Below, piece after piece: positions 1 to 5,380 of a stretch of 7,022 nt of DNA. The notes under the pieces are model-generated. The model saw only the letters and a list, made by a program, of their open reading frames with translations. It was not told the origin of the DNA and did no database searches. Source of the stretch: Actinomycetes bacterium (GTDB taxonomy: Bacteria; Actinomycetota; Actinomycetes; Actinomycetales; Cellulomonadaceae); NCBI GenBank assembly GCA_023432565.1, contig JAEYUL010000195.1, forward strand, positions 1 to 7,022, given 5' to 3'. Each line of letters opens with the position of its first letter. The first letter of the stretch is position 1. A program made the position numbers and the translations under genes.

Positions 1-248
1 CGGGCTACGTCGACGCCCTGACCGGCGAGGGCCTGCGCGTCGGGCTCGCGCAGGCCGCCGCGGCCGTGGCCCACCTCGACGACCCGGCCGGCTACGAACG
101 CGCGTGGGAGCGTGCCACGCGCGACTACCGGGTGCTGACCTCGGGTCTCGTCGCCGCCGCGACCTCCCCGGCGCGCCGCGCGATCGTCCCGGCGGCGACG
201 GCGCTGCCCGGCGTGTACGGCGCGATCGTCGAGCGGCTCGCGCGATGA
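1..248 (+). CDS. FAD-dependent oxidoreductase, C-terminal end (partial)
   Basis: Only the last 81 codons are present; the reading frame is open from base 3 and stops at TGA 246-248. The first visible residues, GYVDALTGEGLRVGLAQA, match the late FAD-contacting segment of the geranylgeranyl-reductase / p-hydroxybenzoate-hydroxylase-like flavoprotein fold, where a GE/DG-type motif precedes a helix over the flavin. The following segment (YERAWERATRDYRVLT, then an alanine-rich helix ending PGVYGAIVERLAR) resembles the helical C-terminus of actinobacterial FixC/UbiH-like oxidoreductases. The substrate cannot be read from this fragment. The stop overlaps the next start as ATGA, so the two genes are probably translationally coupled. 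The family call rests on a short stretch and is moderately secure. Confidence 0.7.
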   Translation, partial: GYVDALTGEGLRVGLAQAAAAVAHLDDPAGYERAWERATRDYRVLTSGLVAAATSPARRAIVPAATALPGVYGAIVERLAR

Positions 249-1153
249 TCGCCGCCGACCAGCTCGAGCGCGAGGAAGGGCCGCCGTTGCTGCGTGAGCG
301 CCTGCACGCCGCCGGGATCGACGACGTCGTCGAGCTCGTGCCCGCGACCGGCGGGCTCGCGGCCACCGCGGGGCTCGCGCGCCGCGCCGACGGTTCGTCG
401 CTGTTCGTCAAGGCGTTCGACGTCGCGCCGTCGCCCGACGCGTTCGCCTGCGAGGCCGAGGGGCTGACCGCGCTGCGCACGCTCGGCGGCGTCGCGACCC
501 CGCACGTCGTCGCCGCGACCGCCGACGTGCTGGTGCTCGAGGCGCTGCACCCCCGGCCGCAGGACGCGGCGTTCTGGCTGCGGCTCGCCGACGAGCTGGC
601 GCACCTGCACACCGCCACGACGCACCCGCGGTTCGGGTGGCACCGCGACAACTGGCTGGGGCGGCGCCGGCAGGTCAACACCTGGCACGACGACGGGTTC
701 GCGTTCTTCGCCGAGCACCGTCTGCTGCGCTGGCTCGACGAGCCGCGGGTCGTCGAGGCGCTCGACGCCGCCGACCGCGCGGCCCTCGAACGGTTGTGCG
801 CGCGCCTGCCCGAGCTGCTCCCGCAGCGGCCCGCGTGCCTCACGCACGGCGACCTGTGGACGCAGAACGTCCTGGCGACGGCCGACGGACGTCCCGCGCT
901 GATCGATCCCGCGGTCTCGTACACGTGGGCCGAGGTCGACCTCGCGCACGTGTGGACCACCGCGCCACCACCCGAGGCGGGCGCGTTCTTCGACCGGTAC
1001 GCCGACCTCACCGCTCTGGACGCGGGCTGGCGCGAGCGCATGCCGGTCCTGCAGCTGCGTCAGCACCTGGCCGTGATCGCCCAGTTCGAGCGCGACTGGG
1101 GCGCCGCGGACGCGGTCCGCACGACCCTGGCCCCGTTCCGTCGCACGCCGTAG
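245..1153 (+). CDS. Fructosamine kinase family protein
   Basis: This 302-residue protein matches the fructosamine/ketosamine-3-kinase family (bacterial members about 290 residues), which phosphorylates sugar-derived ketosamines on glycated amines and so helps reverse glycation in the cytoplasm. K56 in LFVKAF is the expected ATP-binding lysine. The catalytic loop is HGDLWTQNV, with H201, D203 and N208, and D221 in LIDPAVSY is the metal-binding aspartate that replaces the DFG of protein kinases. HRDNWLG followed by NTWHDDGFAFFAEHRL is the family-specific central segment. I chose ATG 245 because it overlaps the upstream stop (ATGA) and begins just before the conserved N-terminus; an in-frame ATG at 104 would lie inside the upstream gene. 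A ribulosamine or erythrulosamine substrate is typical of bacterial members, but substrate is inferred. A general aminoglycoside-phosphotransferase-type kinase is the alternative. Confidence 0.9.
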   Translation: MIAADQLEREEGPPLLRERLHAAGIDDVVELVPATGGLAATAGLARRADGSSLFVKAFDVAPSPDAFACEAEGLTALRTLGGVATPHVVAATADVLVLEALHPRPQDAAFWLRLADELAHLHTATTHPRFGWHRDNWLGRRRQVNTWHDDGFAFFAEHRLLRWLDEPRVVEALDAADRAALERLCARLPELLPQRPACLTHGDLWTQNVLATADGRPALIDPAVSYTWAEVDLAHVWTTAPPPEAGAFFDRYADLTALDAGWRERMPVLQLRQHLAVIAQFERDWGAADAVRTTLAPFRRTP

Positions 1154-1166
1154 CCGGGCCGGCACG

Positions 1167-1172
1167 TAGGAT
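1167..1172 (+). promoter_or_regulatory. Possible -10 element upstream of the SDR gene
   Basis: TAGGAT fits the actinobacterial -10 pattern TAnnnT and lies in the only short AT-containing stretch of the gap between the kinase stop and the SDR start. Transcription would begin near 1179, giving a leader of about 50 bases. No convincing -35 (TTGACA-like) is visible 16-18 bases upstream, so this is a weak call. AGGA at 1217-1220 is the ribosome binding site for ATG 1231. Confidence 0.3.
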
Positions 1173-1230
1173 CCTGCGGGCCCGCGGCACCGCGACGGGC
1201 CTCCCCCCCACCTTGCAGGACGGACGGCGC

Positions 1231-2742
1231 ATGAGCGCGCAGACCACCACGCCCGCGGACGTCGCGGGCGACCAGACGCCCGAGCAGCCCGGCGTCGACC
1301 CCACCGACTTCGCGACGTTCCTGCGGGTCATGGACCAGGTCGCTGTGCTGCCGCAGACGCACCCGCAACACGCGGCCGCTCGACGCGCGTCGTCCGCGCT
1401 GTTCAAGGCCGCCAAGAAGCACCGGCGCGAGGAGAAGCGACGCGCGATCGCGCAGGCGGACGCCGCGGTCGTCGCCGCGACCGCCACCGGGAGCCCCGGC
1501 CGGATCGACGACGAGACCAACGGCCTGCCGCTGCGGTCCACGGCGACCGACGCGATCGCCGGGACGCTGCTGCGTGCGCGGCCCTGCTACGTGTGCAAGG
1601 AGCTGTACACGGTCGTCGACGCGTTCTACCACCAGCTCTGCCCGGACTGCGCCGCGCTGCACCACGCCAAGCGTGCCGCCCGGACGGACCTGACCGGCCG
1701 CCGCGCGCTCCTGACCGGCGGGCGCGCGAAGATCGGCATGTACATCGCGCTGCGGCTGCTGCGCGACGGCGCGGACCTGACGATCACGACGCGCTTCCCG
1801 CGGGACGCGGTGCGCCGGTTCAGCGCGATGCCGGACTGCGCCGACTGGATCGACCGGCTGCACGTCGTCGGGATCGACCTGCGTGACCCGGCGCAGGTCG
1901 TCTCGCTCGCGGACCACGTCGCCGCGCAGGGGCCGCTGGACGTCCTCATCAACAACGCCGCGCAGACCGTGCGCCGCTCCCCGGGCGCGTACGCGCGGAT
2001 CGCGGAGGCGGAGCTCGCACCGCTGCCCGACGACGGTGCGCGCATGATCACGACGTTCGGGCACACGAGCGACGCGCACCCGCGTGCGCTCGCCGGGTCG
2101 GTCAGCGAGCTGTCCAGCCCCGCGCTGGCGATCGAGCGTGCGGCCCGCGCCGCCGCCGACGAGCTCACCGCGCAGTCCCTGACGGCGCAGGCCGCGAGCC
2201 TCGAACGGCTCGTGGCCGGCACGTCGATCGACGCCGGCGGCCTGATCCCCGACGCGGCCGAGACGAACAGCTGGGTCGCCACGGTCGAGCAGGTCGACCC
2301 GATGGAGCTGCTCGAGGTGCAGCTGTGCAACCAGACCGCGCCTTTCATCCTCATCAGCCGGCTGCGCTCGGCGCTGGCGGCCTCGCCCGCGCGACGCACG
2401 TACATCGTCAACGTGTCCGCGATGGAGGGCGTGTTCTCCCGCGGCTACAAGGGCCCCGGGCACCCGCACACGAACATGAGCAAGGCCGCGCTCAACATGC
2501 TCACGCGCACGAGCGCCGCGCAGATGTTCTCCGACGGCATCCTCATGACGGCCGTGGACACCGGGTGGATCACCGACGAGCGTCCGCACCCCACCAAGGT
2601 GCGGCTCGCCGAGGAGGGCTTCCACGCACCGCTCGACCTGGTCGACGGCGCCGCGCGGGTCTACGACCCGATCGTGCGCGGCGAGGCCGGCGAGGACCTG
2701 TACGGCTGCTTCCTCAAGGACTACGCGCGCTCGCAGTGGTGA
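1231..2742 (+). CDS. Atypical SDR-fold oxidoreductase with N-terminal zinc ribbon
   Basis: The protein has 503 residues, about twice a classical short-chain dehydrogenase. The order is: acidic, Thr/Pro-rich start; basic helix (about 47-75, rich in Lys/Arg/Ala); zinc-ribbon-like C119-x2-C122-x14-C137-x2-C140; then a Rossmann fold from about 152. SDR landmarks are TGGRAKIG (162-169, with K167 where the middle glycine is usual), R188 after beta-2 (suggesting NADPH preference), D216 in GIDLRD, NNAA (241-244), S396 in NVSAMEG and K418 in NMSKAAL. The residue four before K418 is T414, not tyrosine. About 110 residues (250-358) are inserted between NNAA and the helix carrying N367. ATG 1231 has AGGA ten bases upstream. 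I recall similar long actinobacterial proteins annotated only as SDR family. The fold is secure; catalysis, substrate and zinc binding are inferred. Confidence 0.88.
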   Translation: MSAQTTTPADVAGDQTPEQPGVDPTDFATFLRVMDQVAVLPQTHPQHAAARRASSALFKAAKKHRREEKRRAIAQADAAVVAATATGSPGRIDDETNGLPLRSTATDAIAGTLLRARPCYVCKELYTVVDAFYHQLCPDCAALHHAKRAARTDLTGRRALLTGGRAKIGMYIALRLLRDGADLTITTRFPRDAVRRFSAMPDCADWIDRLHVVGIDLRDPAQVVSLADHVAAQGPLDVLINNAAQTVRRSPGAYARIAEAELAPLPDDGARMITTFGHTSDAHPRALAGSVSELSSPALAIERAARAAADELTAQSLTAQAASLERLVAGTSIDAGGLIPDAAETNSWVATVEQVDPMELLEVQLCNQTAPFILISRLRSALAASPARRTYIVNVSAMEGVFSRGYKGPGHPHTNMSKAALNMLTRTSAAQMFSDGILMTAVDTGWITDERPHPTKVRLAEEGFHAPLDLVDGAARVYDPIVRGEAGEDLYGCFLKDYARSQW

Positions 2743-2810
2743 GCCCCCGACGCGAGCCGGTCGGTCGGTGCAGGCGGGCGGGGCAAAGCGATCGTCACGC
2801 GCCGAGCGCC

Positions 2811-2827
2811 CGACCTAAGGTCGTGGG
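2811..2827 (+). promoter_or_regulatory. Promoter -10 for a probably leaderless serine hydrolase mRNA
   Basis: TAAGGT at 2816-2821 fits the actinobacterial -10 consensus TAnnnT and ends six bases before the ATG at 2828, so transcription would start at or next to the start codon. This spacing is the usual signature of leaderless transcripts in Actinobacteria. The -10 sits inside a perfect inverted repeat, CGACC-TAA-GGTCG (2811-2823). No clear -35 is visible. The alternative is that AAGG (2817-2820) acts as a weak ribosome binding site with a seven-base spacer. Confidence 0.5.
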
Positions 2828-3826
2828 ATGACCAGCCTCGACGACGCCCTGACGACCGCCGCCGCACAGACCGACTTCTCCGGGGTGGTGCGGGTCGACC
2901 GGCTCGGCGAGCCGCCGCTGGTGCGGGCGTTCGGGCTGGCGCACCGCGGGTACGGCGTGCCGATGACACCCGACACCCGGCTCGGGATCGCCAGCGGGTC
3001 GAAGGCGTTCACCGCGCTGGCCGTGATGTCGCTCGTCGAGGAGGGCCTGCTGAGCCTGACGACGACCGCGCGCTCGCTGCTGGGCTCGGACCTGCCGCTC
3101 GTCGACGACGAGGTCACCGTCGAGCACCTGCTCGCGCACCGGTCCGGGATCGGCGACTACCTGGACGACGACGCGGACTCCGGCGACTACCTCATGACCG
3201 TCCCCGTGCACCTGCTCGCGACCACCGAGCAGTTCCTCGCGGTCCTCGACGGTCACCCGCAGTCGTTCCCCCCGGGTGAGCGGTTCGCCTACTGCAACGG
3301 CGGGTACGTCGTGCTGGCCCTGCTCGCCGAGCGCGCGAGCGGGGTGAGCTACCACGACCTGGTCCGTCAGCGCGTGCTCGCCCCCGCCGGCATGACCGCG
3401 ACCGACTTCCTGCGCGGCGACGACCTGCCCGGCGACGCGGCGGTCGGCTACGTCGAGGTCGACGGCGAGGTGCGGACCAACGTGCTGCACCTGCCGGTCC
3501 TGGCCTCGGGCGACGGTGGCGCCTACTCCACGGTCGCTGACCTGCACCGGTTCTGGACCGCGCTGCTCGCCGGGCGGATCGTCTCCACTCAGACGGTCGC
3601 GGCGATGACGACCCCGTACAGCGACGTCCCCGAGGAGGACGCGCGCTACGGGCTCGGGTTCTGGCTGGCCGAGAGCGGCGACGAGCTGCGGCTCGAGGGC
3701 GCCGACGCGGGCGTCTCGTTCTGCAGCCGGCACTCGGCCTCGTCGGGCACCACGTGGACCGTCGTGTCGAACACCTCCGACGGCGCGTGGCCGCTCGCGC
3801 AGGAGGTCGTCGACGCCCTCGGCTGA
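2828..3826 (+). CDS. Serine hydrolase, class C beta-lactamase-like (beta-lactamase family)
   Basis: This 332-residue protein has the serine beta-lactamase / penicillin-binding-protein-like fold. The nucleophile motif is S56-G-S-K59 (SxxK) at the start of the long central helix (SGSKAFTALAVMSLVEEGLL). The second motif is Y155-C-N157 (YxN), followed by GGYVVLALLAERASG. The conserved LLAHRSGIGDY segment lies between them. The third motif (KTG or HxG in relatives) appears as GADAGVSF (291-298), without Lys or His. There is no signal peptide or membrane helix, so it should act in the cytoplasm and is more likely an esterase or D-amino-acid peptidase-like hydrolase than an antibiotic-resistance enzyme; the substrate is unknown. 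It is a single gene, 85 bp after the SDR gene, with its own promoter, and converges on the cupin gene. Confidence 0.9.
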   Translation: MTSLDDALTTAAAQTDFSGVVRVDRLGEPPLVRAFGLAHRGYGVPMTPDTRLGIASGSKAFTALAVMSLVEEGLLSLTTTARSLLGSDLPLVDDEVTVEHLLAHRSGIGDYLDDDADSGDYLMTVPVHLLATTEQFLAVLDGHPQSFPPGERFAYCNGGYVVLALLAERASGVSYHDLVRQRVLAPAGMTATDFLRGDDLPGDAAVGYVEVDGEVRTNVLHLPVLASGDGGAYSTVADLHRFWTALLAGRIVSTQTVAAMTTPYSDVPEEDARYGLGFWLAESGDELRLEGADAGVSFCSRHSASSGTTWTVVSNTSDGAWPLAQEVVDALG

Positions 3827-3876
3827 CGGTGCGCTCGGCCGACGGTGCGCCCGGCTGACGGTGCGCCCGGCTGAGG
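3821..3876 (+). repeat. 16-bp tandem repeat, 3.5 copies
   Basis: Three consecutive 16-bp units occur at 3821-3836 (GGCTGACGGTGCGCTC), 3837-3852 (GGCCGACGGTGCGCCC) and 3853-3868 (GGCTGACGGTGCGCCC), followed by a partial fourth starting GGCTGAGG (3869-3876). Units differ by one or two bases. The first unit begins in the last sense codons of the serine hydrolase and includes its TGA stop; the partial fourth is the left arm of the terminator-like hairpin. The array looks like recent slippage or duplication. Function is unknown. Confidence 0.85.
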
Positions 3877-3901
3877 GCGACGACCGTCGCTGCCTCAGCC
3901 G
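3868..3901. terminator. Hairpin between convergent genes, probable bidirectional terminator
   Basis: The outer stem pairs C-GGCTGAGG (3868-3876) with CCTCAGCC-G (3893-3901), nine base pairs. After a two-base bulge (T3891, G3892) an inner stem pairs GCGAC (3877-3881) with GTCGC (3886-3890) around a GACC loop. It lies between the stops of the plus-strand serine hydrolase (3826) and the minus-strand cupin (3912), the expected place for a shared terminator. There is no T-tract, as is common for terminators in high-GC actinobacteria. Confidence 0.65.
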
Positions 3902-3911
3902 AGCGCGTCGT

Positions 3912-4304
3912 TCACTCGGTCGGCGGCTCGTCCTGACCCGACTCCTCCGCGGCGTCGGCCTCCTCCTTGGTGTGGTGCACGGCGCCCTCGGCGTGCTCCG
4001 GCGGCCCGTACACCGTGTAGAGGATCAACGGGTTCTCACCCGTGTTCACGAAGTTGTGGGTGCGGCCGGCCGGTACCGCGACCAGGTCCCCCTGCGTGAC
4101 GGTGCGCTCCTGCCCCGAGACGATCGCCTTCCCGGTGCCGGACACGAACGTGAGGATCTGGTCGACGTCCTCGTGCACCTCCTCGCCGATCTCACCGCCG
4201 ACGGGGATCGTCATGATGACGAGCTGGCTGTGCTTGCCGGTCCACAGCACGCGCCGGAAGTCGGGGCTCTGCTCGGCCACGGTCGCGATGGTCCAGTGCT
4301 CCAC
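3912..4304 (-). CDS. Small cupin-domain protein
   Basis: The 130-residue protein is a single-domain cupin (beta barrel) with a short N-terminal strand (EHWTIATVAEQSPDFRRVLWTG) and a charged Glu/His-rich tail from about 103. Cupin motif 1 aligns as G36-x5-E42-x-H44-x4-Q49-x6-G56, so the usual first His and the Glu are replaced by Glu and Gln. Motif 2 is G72-x5-P78-x-G80-x2-H83-x3-N87, intact. Candidate metal ligands are therefore E42, H44, Q49 and H83. I chose GTG 4304 because AGAGGTGA sits just upstream; longer in-frame starts would add a disordered, uncupin-like N-terminus. Cupins of this size resemble sugar-phosphate isomerase-like or small-molecule-binding proteins; no substrate can be named. 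It is monocistronic, convergent with the serine hydrolase and divergent from the DUF4397 gene. Confidence 0.87.
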   Translation of the reverse strand: MEHWTIATVAEQSPDFRRVLWTGKHSQLVIMTIPVGGEIGEEVHEDVDQILTFVSGTGKAIVSGQERTVTQGDLVAVPAGRTHNFVNTGENPLILYTVYGPPEHAEGAVHHTKEEADAAEESGQDEPPTE

Positions 4305-4308
4305 GGGG

Positions 4309-4317
4309 CTCACCTCT
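4309..4317 (-). promoter_or_regulatory. Ribosome binding site fixing the cupin start
   Basis: On the minus strand AGAGGTGAG runs from 4317 to 4309 and is followed by CCCC and GTG (4304). The AGGTG core ends six bases before the GTG. An alternative in-frame GTG at 4313 lies inside this purine-rich site and has no site of its own, so 4304 is preferred. Confidence 0.7.
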
Positions 4318-4452
4318 CGATCGGGGAAGACGTGCTCGCCGTGATGCTGCGAGCCCGCCGCTCGTGCCCGCCGAGAGCTCGGGACCTCGCCCGCCGTGGA
4401 CCGCCGGATCTCGTCGGGCGGCCCGGGCGCCGCACGCCCTCGCAGGAAAGTC

Positions 4453-4490
4453 GATGCAGGTGCATCCAAACGGCGCGCCCGCAGGGAAGA
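4453..4490 (+). promoter_or_regulatory. Candidate ECF-type promoter and palindromic operator of the DUF4397 module
   Basis: In the 233-bp gap between divergent genes, GATGCA (4453-4458), GG, TGCATC (4461-4466) form a perfect 6+2+6 inverted repeat. Its right arm overlaps GCATCCAAAC (4462-4471), which looks like an ECF sigma -35 box with the AAC-like ending typical of that class and resembles the CCATCC -35 I recall for mycobacterial SigK. A -10 at the right distance would fall near GGGAAG (4484-4489), a poor match. The ECF sigma gene in the same operon makes autoregulation plausible. Apart from this, only small GC-rich hairpins (for example CGAGC-CCGCC-GCTCG at 4350-4364) are visible in the gap. 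Confidence 0.4.
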
Positions 4491-4524
4491 GGGTTCGTCA
4501 GGCGCCATCCCGGCGCTGCTTCCC

Positions 4525-4531
4525 GGAAGGA
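4525..4531 (+). promoter_or_regulatory. Ribosome binding site fixing the DUF4397 gene start
   Basis: GGAAGGA ends six bases before ATG 4538. The frame is open further upstream (in-frame ATG 4364), but only the 4538 start gives a clean signal peptide and a ribosome binding site. Confidence 0.8.
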
Positions 4532-4537
4532 CGCACC

Positions 4538-5374
4538 ATGCGCACTCGACTTCTCGCCGGCGCCGCAGCCGGCGCCCTCGGCCTCGCCACCGTCGCTCTC
4601 GCCGCCGGGCCCGCCTCCGCCGCCGACGACGCCAAGCTCTCCGTGCTGCACGGCGTGCCGGACCTCACGGTCGACGTCTGGGTCAACGGCGAGCGCACCC
4701 TCGACGACTTCCAGCCCGGCAAGCTCGCCGGTCCGCTGGACCTGCCGGCCGGCACGTACACGGTCGCGATCACCGCGGCCGACGCCAGCGACGACTCCGA
4801 CCCGGCGATCGGACCCGTCGACCTGACGCTCGCCGCGGGCAAGAACTACACCGCGGTCGCCCACCTCGACGTCGACGGCAAGCCCACCGCGACGCTGTTC
4901 GACAACGACATCGCGGCGACCAAGGCCGGTGAGGGCCGCCTGACCGTCCGCCACGTCGCCGCCGCCCCCGCGGTGGACGTCCTCGCGGGTGGGGACGCCG
5001 TCATCACCAACCTGGCGAACCCCGACGAGAAGGTCCTGAACCTGCCCGCCGGCACCGTCTCCGCGTCGGTCGTCGCCGCCGGCACCACCGAGCCCGCGCT
5101 CCTGGGCCCGGCGGACGTGAACGTCGCCGAGGGCACGAACACGATCCTGTACGCGTGGGGCAACGCGACGTCCGACCCGTCGACGCTCGCGCTGGCCACG
5201 CAGGTCATCGACGGCCTGCACAGCGACCCGAGCGCCGTCCAGGCGGGCGAGCTCGGCCTCGTCGCCGACGACGGCTCGTCGCCGGTGTGGCCGTACGCGC
5301 TCGGCGCGCTCGTCGTCGTCGGCCTCGCCGCCTTCGGCGCCACCAGCGTCCGGCACGCACGCGCGGGCCGCTGA
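4538..5374 (+). CDS. Secreted DUF4397 protein with C-terminal membrane anchor
   Basis: The protein has 278 residues. Residues 1-28 form a Sec-type signal peptide (MRTRLL, alanine-rich core, cleavage likely after ASA at 26-28). The extracellular part carries two related segments typical of DUF4397: LSVLHGVPDLTVDVWVNG (34-51) and RLTVRHVAAAPAVDV (134-148), each followed by a VxLPAGT-type strand, consistent with a two-lobed beta-sandwich. Residues about 250-269 (VWPYALGALVVVGLAAFGAT) form a membrane helix, followed by the basic tail SVRHARAGR, so the topology is type I, tethered outside the membrane. No LPXTG-like motif precedes the helix although a sortase gene follows six bases later. It probably acts as an abundant envelope protein; its ligand is unknown. 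It is the first gene of the sortase/sigma/anti-sigma operon. Confidence 0.9.
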   Translation: MRTRLLAGAAAGALGLATVALAAGPASAADDAKLSVLHGVPDLTVDVWVNGERTLDDFQPGKLAGPLDLPAGTYTVAITAADASDDSDPAIGPVDLTLAAGKNYTAVAHLDVDGKPTATLFDNDIAATKAGEGRLTVRHVAAAPAVDVLAGGDAVITNLANPDEKVLNLPAGTVSASVVAAGTTEPALLGPADVNVAEGTNTILYAWGNATSDPSTLALATQVIDGLHSDPSAVQAGELGLVADDGSSPVWPYALGALVVVGLAAFGATSVRHARAGR

Positions 5375-5380
5375 CCGACC

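Noticed and set aside
125..1165. Minus-strand open frame opposite the fructosamine kinase gene
   Set aside because: No recognisable domain; the plus-strand frame has the full kinase motif set.
1176..1185. GCGGGCCCGC palindrome upstream of the SDR gene
   Set aside because: Pure G/C self-complementary ten-mer, expected often by chance in DNA of this composition.
1060..2625. Long antisense open frame opposite the SDR gene
   Set aside because: Low-complexity Arg/Gly/Val-rich translation typical of the reverse strand of high-GC genes; the plus strand carries clear SDR motifs.
2747..2764. Terminator after the SDR gene (CCGAC/GTCGG)
   Set aside because: Only a five-base stem with an eight-base loop and no T-tract; too weak to call.
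3821..3876. CRISPR array
   Set aside because: The 16-bp units are directly adjacent with no spacers, too short and too few; this is a plain tandem repeat.
4305..4508. Longer N-terminus for the cupin protein
   Set aside because: The extra residues are Arg/Pro/Ser-rich with no cupin character, and a good ribosome binding site precedes GTG 4304.
4559..4576. Seven-base hairpin in the DUF4397 signal-peptide codons
   Set aside because: Explained by repeated Ala-Gly codons (GCCGGCGCC twice); weaker than the sortase repeats.
3861..4826. Plus-strand open frame across the cupin gene and the intergenic region
   Set aside because: It is the complement of the cupin gene fused to an out-of-frame read of the DUF4397 gene, with no sensible protein features.
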